DNA from: CAWEHU01 sp963808965
Lineage (GTDB): Bacteria; Pseudomonadota; Alphaproteobacteria; Acetobacterales; Acetobacteraceae
Length of the DNA: 64,000 bases
Direction of reading: 5' to 3'
NCBI GenBank assembly: GCA_963808965.1
Contig: CAWEHU010000029.1
Coordinates: 62,001 to 126,000, forward strand
Shown here: in pieces, positions 18,397-27,592 of the stretch
How positions within the stretch are numbered: the stretch's first letter is position 1
Layout of the letters: each line of letters opens with the position of its first letter
The notes under the pieces: model-generated
Database searches by the model: none
What the model saw: only the letters and a program-made list of their open reading frames with translations
Told to the model about the DNA's origin: nothing
Translations under genes and position numbers: made by a program

Positions 18397-19746
18397 TCAC
18401 TTCTCGATCAACACATCCACGCGCCGGTTCTTCTGACGACCCTCGGGATTGTCGCTGCCGTCCGGCTTCGTATTCGGGGCCACCGGTTCGTGGAAGCCGT
18501 GTCCCTCCACCTGAACATTCGCCAGAGCGACGTGACCCTCTCCAGCAAGCCAGCGCTCGACGGAGCGTGCGCGGCGGCGCGAGAGATCCATGTTGTACTG
18601 GTCCGTTCCCACGCTATCGGTATTGCCGATGATCTTCAGCGCGGGCGGATGCGTCTGCATAATAAGTTGCGACAGCTTGATGAGCCTGTCCTTGGCGTCG
18701 GGACGAATCGCGTCCGAATTGAAGTCGAACAGCACGTCGTTGGAAAGCGAGACGAGCGTGCCTTGGTCGGTTTGCCGGGCTCCGAGATCCTGCATCAGTT
18801 GGGGTACGCTCGGCATCTCCGTCACGACGGCGCCGGCTCCTCCGGGCACAGCGATGCCTTTGCTGGTCACTTCGACGCCGCTGGTCGGCGAGGCGCCAAG
18901 ACGCTCGACCCGCCACGCATGGCTGCCGCTTCCACTAACCGACACGATGGGGTCCGGCCCTCGCCCGCTCGGGACGAAAGCCACGGTGTTGTCGTTCCCG
19001 GCGATCGCGATCCGGGTGCCGGGCAGCACCTCGGCCTGAATTGCGTTGCCGTTGCCCTCGATCGACAGCGAGCGACATCCACCCTGTAATACGTAAGTCC
19101 CCGAATTCCCTTCAATTCGCACATCCCGTCCGGCGCAGTCCGCCGACTGATGCCCGCCGTCGCCGGACAGAACGATGGGCTCAGGCGCGCCTGCCGGCGC
19201 GAGCCCGGTCCCGAGCGCCGCCTTGCCGAGAGCCTGCACCCGGCTGATCCGGCTGTTGTTGCCGTTGATCGACGTGATGGGTTCCGGTCCCGGATGGCGG
19301 AGGAAATACGAGACGGCGTCTCTATTCCCGGCGACCTCGATACGCCCGCCCGGCTGCATCTCGGCCTCTACGGTGAGGGAGTCCCCGCGCACGGCCAATG
19401 AGCGGCAGCCGCCATGCAGCGAGAAGGTGCCGCGATCGCCCTCGATCGTCACGTCCTTGTTGGAGCAATCGGCCTCCCTCTCCGCCCCGTTGGCGGACAA
19501 TAGCAAGGCTCCCGGCTCGCCGAGCACGGGCGGGGCTACGGGTACCGTGATCGGCGCGGGCTCAGCCGAGGGTGATTCCCCTGTACCGGTCGGGGCTGGT
19601 GCCGAGGGCGGGTTGGGCGCGAGTTCGATGGCCCGGGGTTTGTTGTCCGGACCGATCACGGTAACGGACTGCGCCCACGCCGGATCGACCGATAGAGCCA
19701 CGCCGAAGAAACAGGCCGTGAGGAGCACGCGACGCTGCTTGTCCAT
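18397..19746 (-). CDS. Secreted protein with two DUF3060 repeats and a C-terminal OmpA domain
   Basis: A 449-aa protein from the ATG at 19746. A signal peptide ends at DPAWA and a Pro-rich linker follows. Two similar blocks come next, each with a cysteine pair: ADCSNKDVTIEGDRGTFSLH then GGCRSL, and ADCAGRDVRIEGNSGTYVLQ then GGCRSL. These match DUF3060, a short beta-rich repeat. The last 150 residues are an OmpA-type peptidoglycan-binding domain, with VLFDFNSDAIRPDAKDRL, IIGNTDSVGTDQYN, and LSRRRARSVERWL. It probably sits in the outer membrane or periplasm attached to peptidoglycan. The role of the DUF3060 pair is unknown. Confidence 0.85.
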   Translation of the reverse strand: MDKQRRVLLTACFFGVALSVDPAWAQSVTVIGPDNKPRAIELAPNPPSAPAPTGTGESPSAEPAPITVPVAPPVLGEPGALLLSANGAEREADCSNKDVTIEGDRGTFSLHGGCRSLAVRGDSLTVEAEMQPGGRIEVAGNRDAVSYFLRHPGPEPITSINGNNSRISRVQALGKAALGTGLAPAGAPEPIVLSGDGGHQSADCAGRDVRIEGNSGTYVLQGGCRSLSIEGNGNAIQAEVLPGTRIAIAGNDNTVAFVPSGRGPDPIVSVSGSGSHAWRVERLGASPTSGVEVTSKGIAVPGGAGAVVTEMPSVPQLMQDLGARQTDQGTLVSLSNDVLFDFNSDAIRPDAKDRLIKLSQLIMQTHPPALKIIGNTDSVGTDQYNMDLSRRRARSVERWLAGEGHVALANVQVEGHGFHEPVAPNTKPDGSDNPEGRQKNRRVDVLIEK

Positions 19747-19852
19747 AAATCCCGGCTCCCCTTGACGGTTCGGCGCTGTTTCTGCCTGGTACAATGCGGA
19801 ACATACATCGAGGGCAATGAAGTTGCGCGCCCCTCGACAATGATGGGGATCG

Positions 19853-20968
19853 GTGGCGATCAAAGCATCAGAGCAGGAAAAGCAAAGCGCGGGCTCGGCC
19901 GTCGAGCGCGCGATCGTCTCATTCGGCGATGTCGGCCGGCTAGAGCGTGTGTTCTCGCAGGCTCGTGCGGGATTGTCGATCACGGTCGCCGGGATCGGAG
20001 GCTCGGTCACGGGCGGCGCGGCGGCGAGCGGACCGGGCCAATTTTATCTCAGCCTGGTCGCGGATTGGTGGCGAAAGACCTTTCCGCGCAGCAAGGTGCG
20101 GCTCATCAATGGCGGAATCGGCGCGACGGAATCGGACTACGGAGCACTCCGGGCGCAACGGGACGTCCTGAGTCACGACCCGGATTTCATCATCGTCGAG
20201 TTCGCGGTGAACGACAGTTGGGACGAGACCAGGCTGGAGAGCTACGAAGGCCTTGTCAGGAAGCTGCTCGCGCATCCGCGGTCTCCCGCTGTGCTCCTGC
20301 TGTTTTTCATGAACGAAGTGGGGACCGGGGCGGAGCCGCAACAGCGGCAGGTGGGCGCGCATTACCAGCTCCCGATGGTGAGCATCCGCTCAGGCCTATG
20401 GCCGGATATCGAGCGCGGGCGTTGGTCGGTTCGCGATTTCCTCGCCGACAGCGTGCACCCGAACGATCGCGGGCACGCATTCGCGGCGGAATGCATCCGA
20501 CATCTGCTCGACCGGGTGCTCGAAGGACAGCGCGGGCCGAATGCTCGCGCTTTCGGTTTGCCGAGCCCGCTCACCCGGAATGCGTATGAAACGGCGTGCC
20601 TGCTCCGCCTTTCGGAACTGATACCTCTCGAATGCCGGGGATGGGTCTTCGATAAATCAAGGAACGCTTGGTCCGCGAAGCAGCCCGGCGCACGGATCTG
20701 CTTCCGGCTCGAAGGACGCACGCTCTTCCTGTTGCATCATTTGGAGAACGGACCCTGGGGACAGGCCAGGGTGACCGTCGATACAAACGCACCGCAAGTC
20801 GTCGATGGCTGGTTCAGCGAGACCTGGGGTGGCCGTCTTGCCGTACGCGAATTGGCCCGTGGCCTCGAAGCCGGGGCTCACCACGTATGTTTAGAAGTGC
20901 TGGAAACCCGGCATCCAGACAGCTCCGGGCATGGCTTCACAATTCTCGGTCTCGGCGCAGGATCGTGA
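19853..20968 (+). CDS. SGNH/GDSL-family hydrolase
   Basis: A 371-aa protein starting at GTG 19853; a nearby ATG at 19843 is out of frame. SGNH blocks appear in order: GIGGSVTGG near residue 48 (Ser nucleophile), LINGGIGAT near residue 85 (Gly), EFAVNDSWDE near residue 120 (Asn), and DSVHPNDRGHAF near residue 200 (Asp and His). The C-terminal third (LEGRTLFLLHHLENGPWGQ and VDTNAPQVVDGWF) looks like a beta-rich accessory domain. No signal peptide is seen. Related enzymes deacylate polysaccharides or esters; the substrate is unknown. It is divergent from the OmpA/DUF3060 gene with about 105 bp between starts. Confidence 0.75.
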   Translation: MAIKASEQEKQSAGSAVERAIVSFGDVGRLERVFSQARAGLSITVAGIGGSVTGGAAASGPGQFYLSLVADWWRKTFPRSKVRLINGGIGATESDYGALRAQRDVLSHDPDFIIVEFAVNDSWDETRLESYEGLVRKLLAHPRSPAVLLLFFMNEVGTGAEPQQRQVGAHYQLPMVSIRSGLWPDIERGRWSVRDFLADSVHPNDRGHAFAAECIRHLLDRVLEGQRGPNARAFGLPSPLTRNAYETACLLRLSELIPLECRGWVFDKSRNAWSAKQPGARICFRLEGRTLFLLHHLENGPWGQARVTVDTNAPQVVDGWFSETWGGRLAVRELARGLEAGAHHVCLEVLETRHPDSSGHGFTILGLGAGS

Positions 20969-21019
20969 GAACCCTCCGCCGTGCCGACCGGGTATCGAGA
21001 ACAGGATGCGCCGCGGAAG

Positions 21020-21469
21020 CTATCGCGGCCGGCAGGGAACGATCAGGTTCGCAACTAATATCTGCACGGGCTCGCCATTCTGATTCGTAGTCGTGGAGCG
21101 TGTCTTCACCCAACCCGATTCGGGCCGGGATGCCGATGCACGAACCTCCACGACCTCCGTCGCGACCTGGAGCGTGTCGCCCGGGCGGACCGCTCGCGGC
21201 CACCGCAGCTCGTCTGCTCCAGCCCCAATGACGCCGCCGGCGATCGGCAGGCCGCGGTCGACCAGCAATCGCATTGTCAATGCAGCGGTGTGCCAGCCGC
21301 TCGCCGCCAAGCCCTTGAAGAACGTGCTCGCCGCCGCGGCTTCGTCCAGGTGAAACGGCTGCGGATCGAACTGCGCCGCGAACGTCTTGATGTCCTCGGT
21401 CGTGACCCGGAGCGTGCCGGAACTGAACGTTTGCCCGGCGGTGAAATCCTCGAAATACAGGCGGCTCAT
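21020..21469 (-). CDS. MaoC-family dehydratase
   Basis: A 149-aa hot-dog-fold protein starting at the ATG at 21469 (MSRLYFEDFTAGQTFSSG). The R-specific hydratase features are FAAQFDPQPFHLDE, with Asp and His of the catalytic site near residues 36-41, and GLAASGWHTAALTMRL. Members hydrate enoyl-CoA-type thioesters; the exact substrate is not clear and some are thioesterase-like. It is monocistronic, with the SGNH hydrolase converging from upstream. Confidence 0.88.
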   Translation of the reverse strand: MSRLYFEDFTAGQTFSSGTLRVTTEDIKTFAAQFDPQPFHLDEAAAASTFFKGLAASGWHTAALTMRLLVDRGLPIAGGVIGAGADELRWPRAVRPGDTLQVATEVVEVRASASRPESGWVKTRSTTTNQNGEPVQILVANLIVPCRPR

Positions 21470-21635
21470 GTCCGTTTTCCCGTCATAAGCAGGTGGGCTC
21501 CCTGTCGGTACTGTACGGGGCTGACCGGAGAACTGGTTCCGAAGCTCGACGTTCCCTATCCTCTCCGCCCCGCGGACCGCCCGGTTGCGCGGGAAGCGGC
21601 GTTGGAGCGAACGTAGAGGCACCCATCTACCGCGC

Positions 21636-22016
21636 ATGATTGAACCGAATCCCAAACCTCGGATCCTGATTGTCGAGGACGAGTTCCTCATCCGCATGAC
21701 TCTGGCTGAGACCTTGGTGGACGAGGGTTTCGAGGTCGCCGAGGCAGAGACCGGCAGCGAAGCTCTCGCGCTGCTCGCGGAGCCAGAAACCGACTTTGCC
21801 CTGTTGCTGACCGATATCCAACTCCCGGGCGGAATGAGTGGCCTCAGCCTGGCACGATCCGCTCGCGAGCACAGGCCCGATCTCCCGGTCATCTATGTCA
21901 CGGGGCGGCCCAACTCGATGACAGGCTCGGTCCGGTCCCCCCACGATGTTTGCATCGCCAAGCCATATCTTCCCTCCGAAGTCGCGGCCATCGTCCATCA
22001 ACTCACACGAAAATGA
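21636..22016 (+). CDS. Single-domain response regulator (receiver only)
   Basis: A 126-aa protein from the ATG at 21636. It is a CheY-like receiver: IEPNPKPRILIVEDEFLIRM carries the acidic pair, LLLTDIQLPGGMSG the phospho-accepting Asp, VIYVTGRPNSM the Thr switch, and CIAKPYLPSEVAA the Lys-Pro. There is no output domain. The LPGGMSGLSLA segment is typical of receivers paired with HWE/HisKA_2 kinases in alphaproteobacteria. No kinase lies beside it; it converges on an amidase, and its partner is unknown. Confidence 0.88.
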   Translation: MIEPNPKPRILIVEDEFLIRMTLAETLVDEGFEVAEAETGSEALALLAEPETDFALLLTDIQLPGGMSGLSLARSAREHRPDLPVIYVTGRPNSMTGSVRSPHDVCIAKPYLPSEVAAIVHQLTRK

Positions 22017-22025
22017 CGGCTGCCC

Positions 22026-23423
22026 TCAACTCTCGGCCGGAGGGATCGGGAACGATTCGGTACGCTCGATCGCCCGCGCCGCGCGGAGCACGAGGTCGTC
22101 GCGATACTGGGCTGCCGCGATCTGCGCAGAGCGCGGCAGGCCGCCGCTGCCGAGTCCCGCCGGAACGGTTATGGCAGGCTGGCGGGTGAGATTGAACGCG
22201 AACGTCCAGGGCGCCCATCGCGTCCAGAGCGCCTCGCGGGGATTCTCGGTCGGTGCGTCCGCGTACGGGGGACCGGCGGGAACGGCGGGGCACAAGATCA
22301 GATCGTAGCGCTGGTGGAACCGGGCCATCACGTGGCCGGCGGCGATCCGCATGGCTTCGGCCGCCAGGTAATCCTCCGCCCCCAAGCCGCTCTCGCCGGC
22401 CATGACTTCGAGCAGTCCGGGATCAAGCAAGCCGCGTTGCTCGGTCGGCATGGCGCTCACGAGTCTGCTGAGCGCCATACCCCACACGCGCCCGAATATG
22501 GCGCGCGTGTCGGGAACGCCGGGATCGGCCTCCTCGATTTCCGCTCCCTGATGTTCGAGCAGCATCGCCGCGTGCTCCACCGCCGCGATTCCGTCCGCAT
22601 CGACCGGGGCATCGAAGCCGGGGCGGCGCAGCACGGCGACGCGCAGCCCGGCAACCCCTTGCTCGATCCCGTCACTCCAGTCGCGGGGATCATCCGGAAG
22701 GCATAACGGGTCGCGCAGATCGAAGCGCGCGATGGCGGACAACATGAGCGCGGCATCCCGGACCGTCCGCGTCATCGGCCCCGCGCAGGAGACAGCGGCG
22801 AACGCGCCGGCCGGCCATTGCGGTACTCGGCCGAAGCTTGGCTTCAGGCCCACGAGCCCGCACCACGCGGCGGGAATGCGGATCGAGCCCCCGGCGTCGG
22901 TACCGAGATGCAGCGGTCCGAAGCACGCGGCGCCTGCCGCGCCCGCGCCCGAGGACGATCCTCCCGGTGTGTAGGCCGTATTCCAGGGATTTCGGGTAAT
23001 ACCGTGCAGCGGGCAGTCGCCGGGCGTCTTCCAGCCGAACTCCGTCGTCGTGGTCTTACCGAGGATCACGGCGCCGGCCGCCTTCAACCCGATGACGCTC
23101 GGCGCGTCCTCCACGACGGGGGCGGCATCGGTCGTGAGACTGCCGCGGCGGGTGGGGAACCCCGCGAGGTCAACGAGATCCTTTACGGTGCAGGGGACGC
23201 CATCAAGCGGACCGAGCGGTCTACCCGCGCGCCACCGCACTTCGCTCTCGCTCGCGGCCGAGAGCGCTCGCGGGTTCAGCAAGGCGAAGGCGTTCAGTTT
23301 CGGATTGAGGCGCTCGATTCGCGCGGTGACGGCCTGCACGACCTCCACAGGGCTCAGCGTTCGTCGGCCGTAATGGGCGAGCAGCTCCGCCGCGCTCATC
23401 AGGGCAGGATCGGTCGTCGGCAT
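22026..23423 (-). CDS. Amidase signature-family hydrolase
   Basis: A 465-aa amidase from the ATG at 23423. The Ser-Ser-Lys triad is intact: Lys in GVPCTVKDLVDLAG near residue 84, the cis-Ser in PGGSSSGAGAAG near residue 160, and the nucleophile in GTDAGGSIRIPAAWCG near residue 183. WKTPGDCPLHGITRNPWN just before the glycine-rich stretch is family-typical. These enzymes hydrolyse amides such as aryl-amides, indoleacetamide or glutamyl amides. It is not GatA because no gatB or gatC is nearby. No signal peptide. Confidence 0.9.
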   Translation of the reverse strand: MPTTDPALMSAAELLAHYGRRTLSPVEVVQAVTARIERLNPKLNAFALLNPRALSAASESEVRWRAGRPLGPLDGVPCTVKDLVDLAGFPTRRGSLTTDAAPVVEDAPSVIGLKAAGAVILGKTTTTEFGWKTPGDCPLHGITRNPWNTAYTPGGSSSGAGAAGAACFGPLHLGTDAGGSIRIPAAWCGLVGLKPSFGRVPQWPAGAFAAVSCAGPMTRTVRDAALMLSAIARFDLRDPLCLPDDPRDWSDGIEQGVAGLRVAVLRRPGFDAPVDADGIAAVEHAAMLLEHQGAEIEEADPGVPDTRAIFGRVWGMALSRLVSAMPTEQRGLLDPGLLEVMAGESGLGAEDYLAAEAMRIAAGHVMARFHQRYDLILCPAVPAGPPYADAPTENPREALWTRWAPWTFAFNLTRQPAITVPAGLGSGGLPRSAQIAAAQYRDDLVLRAARAIERTESFPIPPAES

Positions 23424-23609
23424 GCTCCCATCCGTCGCTCGTGCTTGGCGCGGCATGAATTTCAGAGGCCCCGATCCATGCCGTTGCCCCGTCCCGCGAG
23501 CGCGCCATATCGTGTCCGGGACCGTGACTTCGCACAAGCCTGCGATTCCTGGCGATTGCATGGGCTGCGACGCTGACCGTGCGGCGTAAGCTCGGAATCC
23601 GAAGGAGAG

Positions 23610-24494
23610 ATGGCAATGATTGGCGTCGATTGGGGCACGACCAGCTTCCGCGCGTTCCGCATGACCCAGGATGGCGCCATCCGGGACCGCAGGTCCGGCC
23701 CGCGTGGGATTCTCAATGTTCAGGACGGGCGATTCGCCGATGCGCTGCGGGAAGAGATCGGCCCGTGGCTGGCTGGCGGGGAAAACCACGTGCTGCTGTC
23801 TGGGATGATCGGCAGCCGCCAAGGCTGGCAGGAAGCCCCCTATCTGCAATGTCCCGCTGGTGCCGCCGATATTGCCGGAGCACTGACCGAGATCGGCTTC
23901 GACTGGGCGCAGGTGAAGCTCGTTCCCGGACTCTGTGCCACGGACGAGTCGGGGGTCGCCGAGGTCATGCGCGGCGAGGAAACGCAGATCGTCGGAGCGA
24001 TGCCTGCCCTCGGCGAGGCTGGGCTCGCCTGTCTCCCAGGCACGCATTCCAAATGGGCAAGCATCGAACGCGGCCGCATCATCGGGTTCGCGACCCATAT
24101 GACCGGCGAGGCATTCGCGGCGCTGCGCGGACACACGATTCTGGCCCGGCTCATGCGCGACGGGCCGACCGACCCCGCCGCCTTCGACCAGGGACTCGCC
24201 CGCTCCGCCGAACCCGGCGGTCTGCTGCATCACCTATTCGGCGTGCGGGCTCTGACGCTTGTGGGCCGACTGAGCGAAGCCGCATCCGCCTCCTATCTCT
24301 CCGGCCTGTTGATCGGCCACGAGCTGCGCGCCGCCCTACGGCCAGGGTCTCGCGTCACCCTGATTGGTGCGCCGGAACTCTGTGGTCTGTACGCTCGGGC
24401 GATAGCGGCATGCGGCGGCGAGGCCGTGCTCGAGGACGGTGACGCGGCGGCGCGCGGTCTTTTCCTCATCGGAGCGCACGCGCGATGGAACTGA
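23610..24494 (+). CDS. dgoK: 2-dehydro-3-deoxygalactonokinase
   Basis: A 294-aa kinase that phosphorylates 2-keto-3-deoxygalactonate at C6 in the De Ley-Doudoroff route. Family marks are IGVDWGTTSFRAF at the N-terminus, LLSGMIGSRQGWQEAPY near residue 62, CLPGTHSKWASIERG near residue 140 and FATHMTGEAFA soon after. The ATG at 23610 follows GGAGAG. Its end overlaps the aldolase gene by 10 bases, so the two are translationally coupled. No dgoD dehydratase or galactose dehydrogenase is in the window. Confidence 0.92.
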   Translation: MAMIGVDWGTTSFRAFRMTQDGAIRDRRSGPRGILNVQDGRFADALREEIGPWLAGGENHVLLSGMIGSRQGWQEAPYLQCPAGAADIAGALTEIGFDWAQVKLVPGLCATDESGVAEVMRGEETQIVGAMPALGEAGLACLPGTHSKWASIERGRIIGFATHMTGEAFAALRGHTILARLMRDGPTDPAAFDQGLARSAEPGGLLHHLFGVRALTLVGRLSEAASASYLSGLLIGHELRAALRPGSRVTLIGAPELCGLYARAIAACGGEAVLEDGDAAARGLFLIGAHARWN

Positions 24495-25102
24495 AGACGT
24501 GGCTCGGCCGCTGCCCGCTCGTTGCGATTCTGCGCGGCGTTCGGCCCGACGAGGCCGAGCCGGTTTGCGAGGCGCTTGAGCACGCGGGAATCGCGATCGT
24601 CGAAGTACCGTTGAATTCGCCCGAGCCGCTTCTCAGCATCGCGAGCCTGAGTCGCCGCTTCGGCGAAAGAATGCTGATCGGCGCTGGCACGGTAATGACT
24701 CCCGTCCAGGTTGCCGAGATTGCAGAAGCTGGCGGGCGACTGATCGTGACGCCTCACGCTGACCCGGCAATTGTGCGTGCCGCGAAAGCGCACGGCATGA
24801 TCGCCACACCGGGTTTTTTCACACCTGCCGAAGCGTTCTCGTTGCTCGCCGCCGGCGCCGATGCGCTGAAGCTGTTTCCCGCCGAGGCCGCGAGCCCCGC
24901 CGTGCTGCGAGCTTTGCGCGCCGTACTACCGAGCAACACGTTGGTACTGCCGGTCGGCGGGATCGACGGCGGCAATCTCGCGTTGTGGAAACAAGCGGGC
25001 GCTGGCGGATTCGGCATCGGCTCCGCGCTCTACAAAGCCGGCGACACACCCGAAGCCGTGGCTGCCAAGGCGCGGATTCTCGTACAGGCATTGCGAGACT
25101 GA
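24485..25102 (+). CDS. dgoA: 2-dehydro-3-deoxy-6-phosphogalactonate aldolase
   Basis: A 205-aa class I aldolase of the KDPG family; it cleaves 2-keto-3-deoxy-6-phosphogalactonate to pyruvate and glyceraldehyde 3-phosphate. VAILRGVRPDEA opens the barrel, the catalytic Glu is in IVEVPLNSPEP near residue 40, the Schiff-base Lys is in DALKLFPAEA near residue 125, and the phosphate loop is VLPVGGID with GFGIGSALY. Overlap with dgoK makes the galactonate assignment more likely than glucose-type KDPG aldolase, as in other DgoK-DgoA pairs. The downstream ABC transporter may supply the substrate. Confidence 0.92.
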   Translation: MELKTWLGRCPLVAILRGVRPDEAEPVCEALEHAGIAIVEVPLNSPEPLLSIASLSRRFGERMLIGAGTVMTPVQVAEIAEAGGRLIVTPHADPAIVRAAKAHGMIATPGFFTPAEAFSLLAAGADALKLFPAEAASPAVLRALRAVLPSNTLVLPVGGIDGGNLALWKQAGAGGFGIGSALYKAGDTPEAVAAKARILVQALRD

Positions 25103-25221
25103 GTGGCCTCGACTGCCATCACCGCATCGACGGAACTCCGCGCTGATCCTCCAGAAAGGTGGCGAGCGTTTCATTGCGTTCCCAAGGTCTCCGGGATTAC
25201 GCTTGCCGCCGAATAACGAAA

Positions 25222-25242
25222 CGGCCGGCACGGATCCGGCCG
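25222..25242. promoter_or_regulatory. Perfect inverted repeat upstream of the sugar-transporter operon
   Basis: CGGCCGG at 25222-25228 and CCGGCCG at 25236-25242 with a 7-base spacer, ending about 17 bases before the ATG of the binding-protein gene. It could be an operator, a terminator for dgoA, or an mRNA hairpin; sequence alone does not decide. Confidence 0.4.
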
Positions 25243-25259
25243 ATAATAGGGAGGGTCGG

Positions 25260-26601
25260 ATGACCAATTCGTGCGCCGTCACGCGCCGCACCGCGCTAAA
25301 GATCGGAGCCACAGCCGCAGCGTTGCCGCTAGTGCATATCCGGACGGCGGGAGCGGCGGGAAAACTCTCCGTCGGCTTCTGGGATCATTGGGTCCCGGCC
25401 GGGAATGACGTCATGCGCAAGCAGGTGCAGGCCTGGGCCGACAAGAACAAAGTGGAAGTGCAATCGGACTTCATCACCTCGGTCGGCAACAAGAACATCC
25501 TCACGCTCGCGGCCGAGGAGCAAGCCAGGACCGGGCACGACATGCAGACCTTTCCGACCTGGGAGGTGCAGAACCACGCCGATCAGCTCGAGCCGGCGGA
25601 CGACTTGATGAAGCAGCTGACCGACAAGTACGGCCCGACCAACCAAGTTTGCGAGTATCTGGCGAGGGTGAAGGGGCACTGGATGGCGGTGCCGTCGAGT
25701 TCCGGCTCGCAGAATAAGGGGCCTCTCGGCCGGATCAGCGTGCTGAAACAGGCCGGGCTCGACGTGCTCGCGATGTATCCCGCCAAGCCCGAGCACATGC
25801 CCGAGTCGGATAAGTGGACCTGGGACGCGCTGCTGCCCGTGGCGGAGGCTTGCAAGAAGGCGAACATGACGGTCGCGATCGGGCTTGGGCAAACGCCCGA
25901 TTCCGTGGACACCGCCGGGTGCCTGTTCCGCGCCTTCGACGCGCCGCTCGTGGATCGCGAGGGCAACATCCAGGTCGGCTCGGACAAGATGCGGCAGTTG
26001 CTGGAGTATGCGCAGAAGCTCGTGAAGCTGTTGCCCGCCGACGCGGTCAGCTTCGACGACGCCTCCAACAACCGCGCGCTGATCTCGGGCAAGAGCGCGC
26101 TGATTTTCAACCCGCCCTCCGCCTGGGCTGTGGCCAAGCGGGACGCCCCGCAGGTGGCAGCGGATTGCTGGACCTTCCCGGCGCCGGCCGGACCCGCCGG
26201 ACGCTTCGAGCCGTACCTGCCGTTTTTCTGGGGCGTGTGGAAGTTCAGCCAGAACAAATCGGCCGCGAAGGAATTGATCGCGTATCTCTGCGAGCGGCCG
26301 CAGGTCGAGGAACGATGCAACGTGGTCATCGGCTACGACCTGCCGCCCTTCGACTCCATGCTCGACTTCAAGGTGTGGGAGGAAGTCGAGCCGCCGCGCG
26401 GAGTCGTCTACAACTATCCGACGAGAGCGTTCCAGAACGCCAAACCGCATATCGCGGGCTCGGAGGCTTCACCCGGAAATCGCGGTGCAAATCTACAACC
26501 GCGGCACCATGCCCACCATGCTGGCGAAGTTGCAGGCAGGTCAGTCGATTCAGGACGTGGTCTCCTGGGCGAAAGACGAACTGGAGGGATTCATGCGCTG
26601 A
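25260..26601 (+). CDS. ABC transporter substrate-binding protein (sugar), frame broken near 26469
   Basis: The ATG at 25260 follows AGGGAGG. The N-terminus (VTRRTALKIGATAAALPL) is a Tat-like signal with a twin Arg. The mature part is a type 1 extracellular binding protein: KLSVGFWDHWVPAGNDVMRK, LAAEEQARTGHDMQTFPTWE, and MAVPSSSGSQNKG. After AKPHIAGSEA one extra T breaks the frame; dropping it gives HPEIAVQIYNRGTMPTML, KLQAGQSIQDVVSWAKDELE and GFMR, for 446 aa. The native end runs straight into the permease gene. With the two permeases and the ATPase it forms a CUT1-type sugar or glycerol-phosphate importer; the substrate is unknown, but dgoKA just upstream suggests a galactose-related compound. 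Confidence 0.88.
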
Positions 26602-26641
26602 GCTGAAAGGACCGGGGCCGGGAGGGACAAAGGAGGCAAAC

Positions 26642-27592
26642 ATGGCGGACGGCACCAGCGTGCCGGCCACCGGCGCGATCGTCAGCGGAACCGCCGTTCG
26701 GCGAAGCGGCGGTCTGCGACAATTCGCGCACCGGCGCTCGACAACAGCTTTCCTTCTTTGCCTGCCGCTCATCCTGCTCATTGCCGGTCTCGTCGTCTAT
26801 CCGGCGCTGTACGCGATCTATCTGAGCATGCTGAACAAGCGCATGACCCAATTCGTTGGTCTGGGCAATTTCAGCTTCCTGATCGGGCGCAACACATTTC
26901 AGCTCGTCATCTTCCAGAGCTGCCTTTTCGCGGTCACGGCCGTGGTGCTGAAAGCGGCGATCGGGTTCATCCTCGCGCATCTCATGCACAACATCCCGTC
27001 CGGGCGCCAGCGCATCTGGCGCGGCCTGCTGCTGGTGCCGTGGGTCATTCCGCCCGCGCTGTCCACGCTCGGCTGGTGGTGGTTGTTCGATCCGTCCTAT
27101 TCGGCCTTCAACTGGATTCTGAACGAGCTTGGCTTCCAGTCGGTCCCGTGGCTCGGGGAAGGCTGGATAGCGCGGATCTGCGTCATCGTCGTGAATGTCT
27201 GGTACGGCACGCCCTTTTTCATGATCATGTATCTCGCCGCGCTGAAATCGGTGCCGGACCAGCTCTACGAGGCCGCGGCGATCGACGGGGCGAACGCCGT
27301 GCAGAAGCTGCTCTACGTGACCTTGCCGATGATGCGGAATATCATCTCCATCACGGTGCTGTTCAGCCTGATCGTCACGTTCGCCAATTTCGACATCGTA
27401 CGCATCCTGACGGCGGGCGGTCCCCGCGACATGACGCATCTCTTCGCGACCTACGCCTTCCAGGTCGGCATCCAGTCCGGCGATATTCCGCTCGGCGCCT
27501 CGATAAGCCTGTTCATGTTCCCGATCCTCGCGGTGTTCGCCTTCTTCGTGCTGCGCGGGGTCACACGCCGGAGCAAGGAGATCGCGGCATGA
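26642..27592 (+). CDS. Sugar ABC transporter permease (UgpA/MalF type)
   Basis: A 316-aa inner-membrane protein from the ATG at 26642. It has about six transmembrane segments, the first from LCLPLILLIAGLVVYPALY. The cytoplasmic EAA loop that contacts the ATPase is EAAAIDGANAVQKLLYVTLP near residue 220. A stretch of about 40 hydrophilic residues precedes the first segment. Its stop overlaps the ATG of the second permease by four bases, so stoichiometry is set by coupling. Confidence 0.92.
   Translation: MADGTSVPATGAIVSGTAVRRSGGLRQFAHRRSTTAFLLCLPLILLIAGLVVYPALYAIYLSMLNKRMTQFVGLGNFSFLIGRNTFQLVIFQSCLFAVTAVVLKAAIGFILAHLMHNIPSGRQRIWRGLLLVPWVIPPALSTLGWWWLFDPSYSAFNWILNELGFQSVPWLGEGWIARICVIVVNVWYGTPFFMIMYLAALKSVPDQLYEAAAIDGANAVQKLLYVTLPMMRNIISITVLFSLIVTFANFDIVRILTAGGPRDMTHLFATYAFQVGIQSGDIPLGASISLFMFPILAVFAFFVLRGVTRRSKEIAA

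Noticed and set aside
22026..23423. Calling the amidase GatA
   Set aside because: There is no gatC or gatB beside it and the amidase signature alone is common to many families.
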